A stretch of DNA of 64,000 bases from Rhizobium rhizogenes NBRC 13257 (GCF_000696095.1 NZ_BAYX01000016.1:1-64000); one strand, 5' to 3'; counted from the stretch's first letter, positions 1-9,898 are shown. A program made the numbers and translations. The notes: generated by a model from the sequence alone, not told the origin.

Positions 1-2
1 CC

Positions 3-164
3 GACATCAATTGTCCGCTTTATCCTCTGGCTCTCTCAATAGGCAAAACTACTGCAAAACTAGAGGTCGTTTCGCAAGGCGGAAGTAACTCTGCGGATTT
101 TTATCTCATGGCCGTGGGCATCAAGGCGGCCCTCGATGAGGCGAGAATGCTGAATTCCATATGA
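3..164 (+). CDS. C-terminal fragment of an unknown protein (cut by window edge)
   Basis: Frame 3 is open from the first base to a TGA at 162-164 and gives the last 53 residues of a protein (ending ARMLNSI). No start lies inside the window, so this is the 3' end of a gene beginning upstream. The segment is amphipathic with an Ala/Leu-rich final helix. I do not recognise the family. The next gene is convergent. Confidence 0.45.
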   Translation, partial: DINCPLYPLALSIGKTTAKLEVVSQGGSNSADFYLMAVGIKAALDEARMLNSI

Positions 165-304
165 ACTCACCCCCTTTTCCATTTTGCGATAACCGCAAAT
201 GGTTCAAAATAGTGAAGCACTTCATAGGTCTGTCTCCGCATAGTAGGGTCGGCGCCAAGCGGAAAAAACCGGGGTGTGGGTCAAATCATGGCGGAATTCA
301 ACAG

Positions 305-835
305 TCAATTCTCCGACGCGGTTCCCTCAAACGCCCTGGATACCTTCAGCCGACTGTCCCAATTGGCGGAGAACTGCTTTGCCACCTCCGGGCTATCGGT
401 GAAGGTGACATTTTCGGCATTCCGCTTTTGGGCCGCCGTGGTAAAATTGTATGAGCCTCCGATCACCAGGCGCCCGTCGATCACGATGATCTTGTTATGA
501 GCAATCGTCGGTTCGAAATCGATCCACACCGGTATGCCGGCTGCTTCCAGCAGCGTCGCGCCGGAATATTTCCGCTCATTCACCTTGTCGAGGATCGCCA
601 GGACCTCGACGCCCCTGTTCGCAGCTCGCTGGAGCGCGTGGATGATGGGCAGCGACGTGAAACCATAGGCCTGAACGCGGATAGCGGATCTGGCTCGATC
701 GATCTCCGCGACAATCCGGCCTTCGCACTGCTCTACAGGCGTGAAGCACACGCCAACCTGAGCCGTTACGGCCTGAGCAGCGTAGAGCGGATTGGCAAGG
801 ATCAGAACAGCAATGATGGCAACGGCGATTCTCAT
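305..835 (-). CDS. Secreted phospholipase D-family (Nuc-like) endonuclease
   Basis: A 176-residue protein with a cleavable signal peptide (residues 1-20, ending LYAA), so probably periplasmic. It carries one HKD motif, H113-x-K115-x4-D120, followed by a GGSYNFT segment. This is the layout of the small PLD nucleases related to pKM101 Nuc, which dimerise to build one active site and degrade nucleic acid without metal. Length fits the family (about 150-180 residues). The ATG at 835 is preceded by GGAGA. Nuc homologues often sit in conjugative regions, which agrees with the plasmid context, but no transfer gene is adjacent here. Family assignment is firm; the physiological role is inferred. Confidence 0.85.
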   Translation of the reverse strand: MRIAVAIIAVLILANPLYAAQAVTAQVGVCFTPVEQCEGRIVAEIDRARSAIRVQAYGFTSLPIIHALQRAANRGVEVLAILDKVNERKYSGATLLEAAGIPVWIDFEPTIAHNKIIVIDGRLVIGGSYNFTTAAQKRNAENVTFTDSPEVAKQFSANWDSRLKVSRAFEGTASEN

Positions 836-980
836 ATCGTCTCCATAGCATTTCGAGGTTCGTCTTGACTCAATCTCTCAACGTGAACATAATAAGAACA
901 AACGAGGCTTAGCAAGCCTGAGTTTTCCAAAATTCTCATGGTTAGGACCGCCATTGATTGGCAGAACGGAGACGTGCGCC

Positions 981-1196
981 ATGCAAACGACCGCTTATAC
1001 AATCACGCCCCACGACGCGGAGGTGTTTAGGGATCTTGTCTCCTTCCTCGGTGAGGACGTCTTTGATCAGCGGCAGAGAAACGGCGCTATCGCCAAATCT
1101 GACGCGTTTCAGCGGCGGATTAGCGAAGCCCGAAGCGTGCTCAAAGGCATCGGTGTCTACGACGGAGCGAACCTGAACGAGAACCACAATGGGTGA
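981..1196 (+). CDS. Small hypothetical protein, first gene of a two-gene unit
   Basis: A 71-residue acidic protein starting MQTTAYTITP. I chose the ATG at 981 because GGAGACG lies just upstream; a TTG at 954 would add nine residues. Its stop overlaps the start of the next gene (ATGGGTGA), so the two are translationally coupled. No motif is recognisable. It contains a predicted helical stretch with several charged residues (FQRRISEARS). Confidence 0.5.
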   Translation: MQTTAYTITPHDAEVFRDLVSFLGEDVFDQRQRNGAIAKSDAFQRRISEARSVLKGIGVYDGANLNENHNG

Positions 1197-1755
1197 CGTG
1201 ATCTATTTGGAAGACGATGCTGATCAGTGCAGCGACGAGCCCAAGCCGAAGGCAGACGTCATGACTATCAGCGGCGCCGATGCGATGGCGCTCAATGAAT
1301 TCATGTGCCACGTGAGCATTCGTTGTTATGACGAACGGTTCAAGGATAGGGGGATGATGAAGTCGCGGGCCTTGCGCGATCAGCTCGACCGCATGCGCCA
1401 GATCCTCGATACCTTGCTGGACTATCCTCATTTCGAGCCGTTCTACTATTGGTCCCCTCCTAGCGATATGCCTCCAGACCAGGCAGAACCGGAATTGATA
1501 TTGGCAGCCGCGGACCGATCTGAAGTTCAATTTCACTCAGTTGGCATTTACCTCGCTCCTGACAGCATCCCCGTTGGTACGTTGGAAATCGCCATCGACG
1601 ATGAAGCCGGCGAAGCATGCGGCATAGTAAGCATCAGGGGAATGACGAGCGCCGCTGCATGGACGAAAGCTGGAGCGAGCCTCGACGAGACAATCAAGAC
1701 CTTCATCGACGCGATATCGATCGACGACGAGGATGGCGTTGAGCCCAGCGCGTGA
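1189..1755 (+). CDS. Hypothetical acidic protein
   Basis: A 188-residue protein, coupled to the preceding small ORF by an 8-base overlap. It is rich in Asp/Glu, with no membrane segment or signal peptide. The middle contains an aromatic patch (FEPFYYW). I do not recognise the family. Codon use looks coding (GC-rich third positions). Function unknown. Confidence 0.6.
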   Translation: MGDVIYLEDDADQCSDEPKPKADVMTISGADAMALNEFMCHVSIRCYDERFKDRGMMKSRALRDQLDRMRQILDTLLDYPHFEPFYYWSPPSDMPPDQAEPELILAAADRSEVQFHSVGIYLAPDSIPVGTLEIAIDDEAGEACGIVSIRGMTSAAAWTKAGASLDETIKTFIDAISIDDEDGVEPSA

Positions 1756-2263
1756 TAGATGCCCGGGAGCCTGCAAGTCGAAATGACGTCCTCTCAGCGC
1801 TCATACTGCCCTCCTAGGGATGGCTCTTCCTGCGTCAAAATTGACTGCGCGCTCCGTCCGCCGAAGCGTTTCTATGACCCCGTAGATCTCGCGCAACAAT
1901 GGCGGCATGATGCACTTCGGTTACTGGGACGCCCGAGTGCTAACGCACAAAAAACGCATACCCGTCCAAGGTCACGACAATGGCATGGCCCTGCCCGTCC
2001 GACAGGCGACATCCGCGAACGGCCGAACGACCGCCTCGCTTCGCCAATTCATCCTGATGCGAGAATACGAAGGCCTAGAAACGTCCCAACTTGTCTTTGC
2101 GGAGCCCAAGAAGCGAAGCATAGTGGAAGACATTTTGATCCTTTCGCCTCGCGTCAGAAGCCGGATCGTCTCAATCGTTGGTATCTTGGCTGAGGAGTAG
2201 CACCGCCCGGTGAACAGGCGTCGCGCAATGACACCAGCCACTCCGGCAAAAGACGGCGCAACT
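1756..2263 (+). other. Stretch without a confidently supported gene
   Basis: Several overlapping short frames are open on both strands (for example 1907-2200 on +, 97 residues), but none has a convincing ribosome-binding site or a recognisable domain. The last 50 residues of the 1907-2200 frame look protein-like, so a decayed gene is possible. Confidence 0.3.
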
Positions 2264-2494
2264 TCAGCCTTCTCGCATAAGTTGTTCCAGCCTCGCGCCT
2301 CCAAGGCCTATTTCCTTGAACAATCGTGAAACAATGCGCGGCTGGAGGCCGAGCCTCTGATCGATCAACACGACCGACATTTTCTTTATCTCGATAGTGA
2401 TCGTACGGCCTTCGTCACGGCGACGATACCTTCCAGGATCGAGCGAATCGAATCCGTTTTGCGTCGCCCAGATGGCAACTATTTGCGCGTCCAT
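2264..2494 (-). CDS. Small hypothetical protein
   Basis: A 76-residue protein if started at the ATG at 2494 (MDAQIVAIWATQ); 13 more residues are possible from 2533. The composition is plausible for a real small protein (balanced charge, helical C-terminal half ending RLEQLMREG). No domain is recognised and no partner gene is adjacent. Confidence 0.45.
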   Translation of the reverse strand: MDAQIVAIWATQNGFDSLDPGRYRRRDEGRTITIEIKKMSVVLIDQRLGLQPRIVSRLFKEIGLGGARLEQLMREG

Positions 2495-2844
2495 GAGATT
2501 TCCCGTTTGTGCAGGAAGGACCGACTCACCCACCTACAATGCCATCCGCGATTTCAGGAATATCGTGAGCGATCCAACGAGATCCAGTCAAAATCCACTG
2601 CACCGCGGATTGCTTAACGGCTGTTGCTAGATAGACTCACCGAGGTTAGTGATTTAACGCGGCTTGGTAGCGGTTCGCGTAGAACGTTGAGAAGCAATAC
2701 CCTCGGTTGCGCTATTCCAGAGAGAGCTACCGTTATGTTACGACTACACCGGCACGCGCAGCGAAAAGCTCCACTAAACGACCATCTCTACTAGCTAGCA
2801 CTGCACGGTCTTAGTAAACCCAGCGCTCAATCCAAGTGTCTCTA
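2495..2844 (+). other. Intergenic region upstream of the large membrane protein
   Basis: About 350 bases with no supported reading frame. It presumably holds the promoter of the 2845-6444 gene, but no convincing -35/-10 pair or operator was identified by eye. Confidence 0.35.
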
Positions 2845-5800
2845 ATGAACAACGAAGCGGCATCAATTTCAGAAATTTGGCAAAGAACCGGCGAGCGCCT
2901 CAATCCATTCTTACAATGGTTCAAACAATATTTTAGCCCAACCTGGCTCTATATAATTGAGGGATTCAAGCTCTTATGGCGGACAGTCGTCGATTGGCCA
3001 TGGACGCCCTTTGCCCTTTTTCTCTTTGCCCTAGTTGTCACAAGCGTGTGCTTGACTCGAGCGCACCGTCGATGGAAACAGGGCTGGCTATCGAATCTCA
3101 TAGATCTCCAATTCAAGCAGACAGCAACGAGTCGTCCTCCGAGTAAGCGCGTGCGGTGGGTTGCCTGGATGCCACTATCTGCATGGCAACCTGCAATTCT
3201 ACAAGGTTGGGACGGAATACTCACTCAGGTCCGTGGTCCCTTACTTTCTGACCTTAAAGCGCCTTATCTGCCCTCTCTTGCATCGTTTGTAGTTGTAACG
3301 CTGTGTGTCGCCTTCTTTTTTCTTGTGCCGCATATGCCCCCATTCTCAATGGCGTGGCCTTCGAATTGGCGTGAGGGGTTGGCAAGCATGGTGAGCGATC
3401 TATCGAGCAACGAGGCGATAGCGAGCGCGAACGACAGCTCCCTTAGCGCAGCCATCGCAAGCGCATTTACCGGACTGGTTGTAATAATTGTCGCGTTGAT
3501 CGTATTCGTAGCTGAATCAATTCGCGATGATAACGACTTTGAGCGAAAGCGCGATTTGGTTCGCATTAGCTGGCTTTGGCCACTTGGCCTTGCAGCTACG
3601 CTGATTCCGTTCGGCTTGCTTTGGTCTCCCACGACGGGCTTAACCATTCTAATCGTGGTCATCATCGCCGGTTTTACGATTGTCGCGTTTGGCCGCGTAT
3701 TGCGCTCTTTGCTTGACCCAGAATCCCGGGCGAAGAACCGAGTAGACCTCCTACGAAACCGCGTTCGACGTACCATTGCCGACTCTGCACGAGAGCGAGC
3801 CGGCAATGCCATACTGCTGGAACAACTGGGACCGGGGAAACGAATAGACACGTTGCAATATGCCCTTTCGCGTTCTTGGCTCGAGGATGATCGTAACGGC
3901 TACATCTTTATCGACGTGCCAAGCAATGGTCGTATCTCGGATGTTCAACTTGATCAGCTAAAGAAGCTCGCCGAGCGGCTCGACCGTTATGCGCGAGCGA
4001 AGCTCGGCTTCGCCCTGCGACAGGGAATCGCGCCGGTTCAAGCGCGAAGTGATACATTAATACGCAACGAAACGGTTAGGCATGAGCAGGTCCAAAAAGC
4101 CTATCTGCTCAAGCGCTATCTTGAGGAAGTATCATCCGACACCGTGTTTTCCGGCAAGCAACGAGCACTGCTGGCACTTCCTGCAGCGTTTCAAAAGGAC
4201 GATGCATTTCTAGAGGATGTCCGGAGCGCTCTTTCGCACATCTTCCGCTTCACCACAGAAGAGCCAGCATCGGCCATCGTCCGGCGTGAAATGCAAGGAA
4301 CCAAGGATCAGCTGGCGCAAGCAATTCGCGCTCGGAGCTTGGGTTCGATCGAAGATCTGCGCCAGACTTACATCCAGATAGCAGAAGAGTTTCTAACTCA
4401 GTTGGTAGAACTAGGCGGTGGGTACACCGCTGAGCAAGCAAAAAAGGAACGCGAATCCTTCGAAAGTTGGTCAGAAGTTGGTTGGCTTCGAAACGATTTG
4501 CGTGAGCTGTCCGTTATTGCCATCGAGTCAGGGAGTATCGATGTCGTCGGCAGTATCGGATATCTGCCTTTTGGCATTGCGATCCGATCTATACAGGCTC
4601 GAGATCACTACCTTTTTCAGCAATTTCTGCAGTTTGCGACGTTTTTCTACTATCTAGCAAAAGACCAGGCAGGCAATCACCGGATGCGAGATTGGCTCGT
4701 GGACAGGTCGTGGCGCTGGCCAAAAGAGATTATCCAAGTTTACGTCCTTCCGGAGCTGGCGGCAAATAGACCCGATCCAGAAGTGTTGCGGAACATGGCC
4801 GATTTTGCCAGCGATTCGCAGCGCGTTTTTCTCGATCTATTGAAACTGATGGCTGACGGACGGGACGCCATAAGCTTCCAGAATCTGACGACCGAACTCC
4901 AGAAGCTCTTCCGTCGGGTAACGGCAGCATCTGACCGCGCTGAAATCATTTTGCTTCGGATGCAGATCGAGCGCGCTGGTGACGATGCTCAAAAGTCAGC
5001 ATTGGAAGAGAGGCTGAAGGTTGAACTAGAACGGGAGATAGCAGCCAAAAAACTCCGCCAGAACAATGAACTGATTTTCCTGGCGTTGGGCGGATGGCTG
5101 TTTGTCCAGGCACTATTGGATCCTGGCAATAGCCAGCTTGATCAGATGTTAAGATCGATCTCTTCGGGGATGCCTGATTCTCCCGAAGGTTTAGCCGAGG
5201 TGTATGCCGCAGCCAATGAATGGAACGTCGCAGACGCCTGGGGTTGGTATCATTGGGACTTACCCTCGGACGGGGAAGTACATCACGTCGATCGGCACAC
5301 CAATCTAAACCTGATCTTTTGTGCGTTAATCCTGCGGCAATTGGCAGCGTTGTCGCAAGAGGCGCAAGAAAGAGTACGATTGCCTACCACTAAGTCATTT
5401 GCGGAGATGGCGAGAGAAAACAATGATCAGGGGCTGTTGCGCAGCTTGGATAGAATCGAAAGGGAACGCGACCTTTTTCGCCCTCTCATTGGAAACAAGG
5501 CGCTCGCCTGTATCGAAACTTTGCGCAGCCTTCTTGCCGATGTCCAAAGGCGCGAGAAAGATGAGAGAGATGAGTATACCCGCTATGCTCAGCTCGACGC
5601 AGGTAAGCTCGGTGAATTTCGCGAGGAGCTGCTCCAGGAACGCGGTCGTCTTCGTCCGATTTTTGATAAGCTTGGCGCTATAGACAACGTCCCCTTACAG
5701 GACAAAAAGCCATCGGCAAATTCGTTGGGCTACAAGCAAATTGACGATAAGGGCGCATTTATCTCGCAAGAATATGCGAGTTTTGCTGGATGGGGGCGCA

Positions 5801-6444
5801 GCTATGGTGAAGGCTTAGCTCGAAGCGAAGATTCGGTGACTTTGCGGGAGATTGTTAAGGGGGTAGGAATCGTTCGGCGGATCGCGCTCGGCACTGTGGT
5901 TTCGGAGATCGGAAAAGCTATTCAAAGTTTCAGCAATCCAATTGTGCTGCAGAGCCTGGATTTCGACGCCGAGGATCTCGAGTTCAACCGTAGTGATGCT
6001 TTCGTAGCGAGCTACGATCGGACGTTACGGAGCCCGTGGATTTCCTTTTTCGGCTTCAAGGGAATCTTGAATCTAAGCTCGAAACAGGTCCCGGTTTTCG
6101 ACATATTGCCTTTTGAGCCGGACCAGCGAAATCTAGTCATAGTACTTGATGGGAGCCGATATTTGCGTTGGCAGCAATATCTGCCAAGCAGCGATCCGGC
6201 TGACAAGGATTCCATCTTTGACCGGTTCGTGATCAAAGTTACCGATCTCAATGCCGACCAAATGCAACGCGATGAAATCATTAGACAGAATCCAGATTGG
6301 CTGGCAGAGCAAGATGAACCCGAGTTGCATCTGAGATCGCAAGCACTGGTCGATATCTACGAAAAATTTGAGATTGAAATCCTGGATCCAAGCGCGGCCG
6401 TCTGTTTCAAAATAGAGACTGCAGACGAATCAGCACAAGGTTGA
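2845..6444 (+). CDS. Large orphan inner-membrane protein with a long cytoplasmic domain
   Basis: About 1,200 residues. The N-terminal third has five hydrophobic helices, roughly at residues 57-74, 147-166, 211-227, 245-263 and 268-287 (numbered from an alternative GTG at 2836). The remaining 900 residues are soluble, helical and charged, with a coiled-coil-like stretch (repeated E/R/K-rich helices near LEERLKVELEREI). No nucleotide-binding or nuclease motif stands out. I do not recognise the family. The ATG at 2845 and the GTG at 2836 are both possible; neither has a strong ribosome-binding site. Base composition is visibly less GC-rich than the replication genes, suggesting acquisition. It sits alone, beside a toxin/immunity-type region. 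Confidence 0.75.
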   Translation: MNNEAASISEIWQRTGERLNPFLQWFKQYFSPTWLYIIEGFKLLWRTVVDWPWTPFALFLFALVVTSVCLTRAHRRWKQGWLSNLIDLQFKQTATSRPPSKRVRWVAWMPLSAWQPAILQGWDGILTQVRGPLLSDLKAPYLPSLASFVVVTLCVAFFFLVPHMPPFSMAWPSNWREGLASMVSDLSSNEAIASANDSSLSAAIASAFTGLVVIIVALIVFVAESIRDDNDFERKRDLVRISWLWPLGLAATLIPFGLLWSPTTGLTILIVVIIAGFTIVAFGRVLRSLLDPESRAKNRVDLLRNRVRRTIADSARERAGNAILLEQLGPGKRIDTLQYALSRSWLEDDRNGYIFIDVPSNGRISDVQLDQLKKLAERLDRYARAKLGFALRQGIAPVQARSDTLIRNETVRHEQVQKAYLLKRYLEEVSSDTVFSGKQRALLALPAAFQKDDAFLEDVRSALSHIFRFTTEEPASAIVRREMQGTKDQLAQAIRARSLGSIEDLRQTYIQIAEEFLTQLVELGGGYTAEQAKKERESFESWSEVGWLRNDLRELSVIAIESGSIDVVGSIGYLPFGIAIRSIQARDHYLFQQFLQFATFFYYLAKDQAGNHRMRDWLVDRSWRWPKEIIQVYVLPELAANRPDPEVLRNMADFASDSQRVFLDLLKLMADGRDAISFQNLTTELQKLFRRVTAASDRAEIILLRMQIERAGDDAQKSALEERLKVELEREIAAKKLRQNNELIFLALGGWLFVQALLDPGNSQLDQMLRSISSGMPDSPEGLAEVYAAANEWNVADAWGWYHWDLPSDGEVHHVDRHTNLNLIFCALILRQLAALSQEAQERVRLPTTKSFAEMARENNDQGLLRSLDRIERERDLFRPLIGNKALACIETLRSLLADVQRREKDERDEYTRYAQLDAGKLGEFREELLQERGRLRPIFDKLGAIDNVPLQDKKPSANSLGYKQIDDKGAFISQEYASFAGWGRSYGEGLARSEDSVTLREIVKGVGIVRRIALGTVVSEIGKAIQSFSNPIVLQSLDFDAEDLEFNRSDAFVASYDRTLRSPWISFFGFKGILNLSSKQVPVFDILPFEPDQRNLVIVLDGSRYLRWQQYLPSSDPADKDSIFDRFVIKVTDLNADQMQRDEIIRQNPDWLAEQDEPELHLRSQALVDIYEKFEIEILDPSAAVCFKIETADESAQG

Positions 6445-6799
6445 CGAATATTGAAGTACAAACAGGTTCGCATCGGTGAGGACTGCCCCTGCGACAGCGT
6501 CCGTGCAATTGTGGGAGAATTGAGACCATCTTGGTGATCGCTTCGGCACAATAAGAGCAGTATAGAGATGTCTGATCTACGGCACAGCATTTTGCCGACG
6601 CGGCTTAAATTCCGTGGACTATCGCATGCAGAAAACCGATGAGGATAGCGCTCGCCGACTTCCGGCTGCGACGGTTCACAAACGGTTGGCTCGATCGAAT
6701 TCTTCCAGCAGACTTGCGCATCAGGAATCTGCATGACTTGCCGAACCAGATGTAACCGCCTAACTCAAATAGCAGCGTGCTGCATTTAGGTAATCCGCG
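6445..6799 (+). other. Intergenic stretch, no supported gene
   Basis: About 355 bases after the large membrane protein. Only short overlapping frames are open and none has recognisable content. Confidence 0.35.
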
Positions 6800-7000
6800 A
6801 TGATGAAGGCACGGCTTATAGGGATGGCAGCGGGAGGCATTCTCGGTGCTTTGATTGGTAGCGGAACAGGGATTGTTGGCGGTATTTTCGGTGCGATTGC
6901 GGGCCTTGGCGTATTTGCGGCAATCGGAATTGCATGGGGCTTTAGCCTTGGCCCGGATATTTCGCGCGTTATCAGAATGTGGCTGAAGAGCCGGAGGTAA
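6800..7000 (+). CDS. Small glycine-zipper membrane protein
   Basis: A 66-residue protein. After a short basic N-terminus, residues 8-52 are almost continuously hydrophobic, with regularly spaced glycines (GGILGALIGSGTG, GGIFGAIAGLG), the pattern of glycine-zipper helices that pack tightly or oligomerise in membranes. The C-terminus is basic (RMWLKSRR). Such proteins occur as small membrane toxins, holin-like proteins or stress proteins; the sequence does not separate these. No antisense RNA or partner was identified. Confidence 0.55.
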   Translation: MMKARLIGMAAGGILGALIGSGTGIVGGIFGAIAGLGVFAAIGIAWGFSLGPDISRVIRMWLKSRR

Positions 7001-7725
7001 TCCCATCGATGGGATAATGGGCATGGTGTCTTGGGAGGACCCGTTCCCCTCTTACCATGATCTTGATCGCGATAATGCAAAGAGGGTCGTCCTGCCGCGG
7101 CGGGACGATGACATTGCGATAGGCTGCAGAGGAGAACTGCGATAGGCCCAAATATTTACGGGATATCCCTTCTAAGCATAAGGATATCTCATTCAGAGTT
7201 CAAGGTAACGGATTCCGAGTAACAGCGGCATCTGTTCAATCTGAGAGAACCGTTGTCTCTCGAGAAGTGGCCTTTATCAGGCGACACTCGCGATCCGGGT
7301 CAAGCCCTTGATCTCCTCCGCCGCGTCCCCACTGGCGGAAAGGGATCGCGGCCCTGTGCCGCAGCAATCTTGCGCCAATCTCTCCCGCCCATGCCGGGAA
7401 TCCGCAAAATCTCTGCCGGGGATAGATGACCGATATCTCCTGTAGTTTCATAGCCAAGCTAGTTTAATTCAGCCAGGAGCGAGGGGCGGATTCTCAGATC
7501 TGAGAGTTTTGTGTCCATTGCGGCAGAAAATCATCGATGGTTCGTCATCGCAACTGTCGAATCTCACAGTGATCGTCTGTGATTCAGCATTCATCACGTC
7601 GTTCATCGGAGCGCTTATGGACGACATTTGATGATCTCGTGATAGAGAGCGACCGCAAAATATTTGCAAACCGAGCGTCGAAGTTATATATTCCCGAACA
7701 GGTGAAGATTTATTGGAGTATGCGA
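7001..7725 (+). other. Intergenic region with short hairpins
   Basis: No supported gene upstream of the start chosen for the next CDS. A GC-rich imperfect hairpin (CGTCC...GGACG around 7089-7109) and a separated GGATATC repeat pair near 7160-7190 are visible. If the DUF433 gene actually starts at the GTG at 7579, the last 147 bases are coding. Confidence 0.3.
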
Positions 7726-8373
7726 ATGCGCCTTGAGGCTCAAATGCTAAAAACGACAGAGGCGGCCATTGTGGCGAATGTCGACGTGCACAACGTCAAC
7801 AAGCTGATCGATGAGAATATTCTTCCAACGGATCTATTCGTGCAGAATCAAATTCGGCGCGTGAGCCCTGGCGGCTGTGTTGCGATCAACTTCTACGTCC
7901 ACACCGCTGGCATACTGGAAGCCGTAGCACGCCAACGGGCCATCAAGGATTTGACGCCTCGATTGCGCGATCTATGGGTTGCAAACGTTGATCCCGTGCG
8001 GGACCGGGATTGGGACGTGACGAATAAGTTCGTTACGATCGATTTTCATGCGTTCCTCGTCGATACCTTTACGAGGTTTCACGAATTGGACGCTGCGCGT
8101 GCAGCGGTCGTCTCCGATCCTGAGATCCTGGGGGGAAAACCAGTGCTGAAAGGCACTCGCATTCCAGTATATACGATCGCGGCCATGCTGGCAGCGAACA
8201 CGCCTGAAGACGAAATTCTGGAAGACTATCCAAGCCTAGACTTGGTAAAACTAAAGCTGGCGGCGGTTTACGCGAAAGCCAATCCGCCGCGAGGTCGGCC
8301 GACCCATCTTAAGTTGCGAGAGGGGTCGAAGCTTAGTCTGCGTAAAAGCTTTCCAAACGAGAAAGCCCAATGA
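7726..8373 (+). CDS. DUF433-domain antitoxin-like protein
   Basis: About 215 residues. The N-terminal half resembles a helix-turn-helix region (TTEAAIVANVDVHNVNKLIDE). The C-terminal half is a DUF433 domain with its usual core (DPEILGGKPVLKGTRIPVYTIAAML...DEILEDYPSL). DUF433 proteins commonly precede PIN-like DUF5615 proteins as the antitoxin half of a VapBC-like pair, and that is the arrangement here: the next gene overlaps by four bases (ATGA). I chose the ATG at 7726 because GGAG lies seven bases upstream; a GTG at 7579 would add 49 residues. Confidence 0.8.
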   Translation: MRLEAQMLKTTEAAIVANVDVHNVNKLIDENILPTDLFVQNQIRRVSPGGCVAINFYVHTAGILEAVARQRAIKDLTPRLRDLWVANVDPVRDRDWDVTNKFVTIDFHAFLVDTFTRFHELDAARAAVVSDPEILGGKPVLKGTRIPVYTIAAMLAANTPEDEILEDYPSLDLVKLKLAAVYAKANPPRGRPTHLKLREGSKLSLRKSFPNEKAQ

Positions 8374-8834
8374 AGCTGCTGATTGATGAATGCCTGAGCC
8401 CGAAACTTGCGTTGAGGGCTCAGGAAACAGGCCATGGAGAATCCAGTCATGTGGTTTGGCTGAATAAGGCCGGCTGGAAAGATTGGGAGTTAAAGCCGTT
8501 CATCCTTGAAGGAGACTGGACATTCGTGACGATCAATTCTGTCGATTTCCGCGGTCCACGCGACCAACCGGGATCGGCTGGTGAATATGCGGATGTGGAG
8601 ATTCACGCCGGCCTTATCTGTTTCAACGGGCCAGACGACATCAACCGGGATACCCAATGCCTGATGTTGGATGCAGTACTTCATGCAATCGCAGCAGAGG
8701 GTGTCGACATCATCAACAAGGTTGTGGAAGTGACCTTGGCGGACAATGAAATTGAAGTCGAAATCTATTCGTTGCCAATGGAAGAAGGCAATTTAATAGG
8801 TTCTGCAACTAAAGCACGACACACGAGGAGTTGA
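8370..8834 (+). CDS. DUF5615 PIN-like toxin-type protein
   Basis: A 154-residue protein opening with MKLLIDECLSPKLA, the signature of DUF5615 PIN-like proteins: the first acidic residue of the PIN active site sits at the end of strand 1. A second acidic position follows in the central part (FVTINSVDF). The fold is that of VapC-type RNases; the target RNA is unknown. It overlaps the DUF433 gene by four bases, so the two should be co-translated as an antitoxin/toxin pair. It ends with TGA at 8832-8834, in the same frame as the downstream nuclease ORF. Confidence 0.8.
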   Translation: MKLLIDECLSPKLALRAQETGHGESSHVVWLNKAGWKDWELKPFILEGDWTFVTINSVDFRGPRDQPGSAGEYADVEIHAGLICFNGPDDINRDTQCLMLDAVLHAIAAEGVDIINKVVEVTLADNEIEVEIYSLPMEEGNLIGSATKARHTRS

Positions 8835-8909
8835 GCCATTAGCTCGCTGCGCAGCATTGATCTAAACTTCGTCGATGAGCTAGTCGACTTCATAAACGGC
8901 AAGGGTTAC

Positions 8910-9716
8910 GTGCTGGACTTTTCTGACGCGACCTTTTCGACCTTTTTCTCCACCGAACTCGACGTTGATATCGACGATCCAGCCTATAAGACACTTGGAA
9001 ATTCGAAGGGAAAGCGCCTCCGCCGTTTCCTGGAAGTGGTTGATGATGATTCAGTTATCAAAACGCTCCGGAAACTGTGGGAGCGACGGAGCCAATTGCT
9101 CAAGAACGGTCGACGACAAACAGACACTGTCTTGAATGCGGAAGGTCGGCTCTTGTCATTGATTGCGAAATTAGAGGGCCAAACCGACCAGAGTTCCGGC
9201 CAGCCGCCGATTGCGGCAAATAACTTGGTAAAGATCAGTTCCTTTCGCGACGACCTTTTAGGGCTTGATAAGCAACCTCGACAGGCCAGAGGCTATGCCT
9301 TTGAAAAATTTCTCAAACAGCTGTTTGAATTCTCGGGTTTGACGCCTCGCGATCCATTTCGGAATGTCGGGGAGCAGATTGACGGTAGTTTTTCACTCGG
9401 CAACGAGATCTATTTGCTTGAGGCAAAGTGGCAGAATGAACGCACCGGCGCTGCAGACTTGCATGTTTTGGAGGGAAAGCTTGCCCAGAAGGCCGTGTGG
9501 GCACGAGGGCTTTTTGTCAGCTATACAGGCTACTCTTCTGAAGGTCTGATGGCTTTCGGGACAGGCAAAAGGTTGATCTGTATGGAGGGCAAAGAAATCT
9601 ATGACGCATTAGGAAAGCACGTGCCCATCAAAGAAGTTCTCGATCGAAAAGTGCGCGCGGCTGCGGAAACAGGAAAGGTTTTCGTCCCCGCGAAGGCGCT
9701 CTTTGGATGGTCGTGA
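8910..9716 (+). CDS. Mrr-like restriction endonuclease domain protein
   Basis: A 268-residue protein from the first conventional start (GTG at 8910). The C-terminal half shows a PD-(D/E)xK nuclease core: EQIDGSF (Asp), then EIYLLEAKWQ (ExK), as in Mrr-type enzymes that cut modified or foreign DNA. The N-terminal half is helical and probably a recognition domain. The frame stays open upstream to 8835, and the extra sequence (IDLNFVDELVDFINGKGYVLDFSD) looks like genuine protein. Translation may therefore begin at a non-standard ATT (8838), which has GAGGAG seven bases upstream, or at a CTG (8847). It is the third gene of a likely operon with the DUF433/DUF5615 pair. Confidence 0.8.
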   Translation: MLDFSDATFSTFFSTELDVDIDDPAYKTLGNSKGKRLRRFLEVVDDDSVIKTLRKLWERRSQLLKNGRRQTDTVLNAEGRLLSLIAKLEGQTDQSSGQPPIAANNLVKISSFRDDLLGLDKQPRQARGYAFEKFLKQLFEFSGLTPRDPFRNVGEQIDGSFSLGNEIYLLEAKWQNERTGAADLHVLEGKLAQKAVWARGLFVSYTGYSSEGLMAFGTGKRLICMEGKEIYDALGKHVPIKEVLDRKVRAAAETGKVFVPAKALFGWS

Positions 9717-9898
9717 AGAAGTTAACTTGGCATCCCTGCTGCACATAGCATGCCTCGCCCATCCCCTATAGAAGTCGGTGTATACGTCACCAAGAAAGTC
9801 TTGGCGGCGAAGCTTTCTTTCGGTTAATCCGGATGAGTCCGAGGCTGGCCTACTTCGTCCAGCGGTGTTCTTAGGCAGGCCGTCGCCATTTCCTGTCA

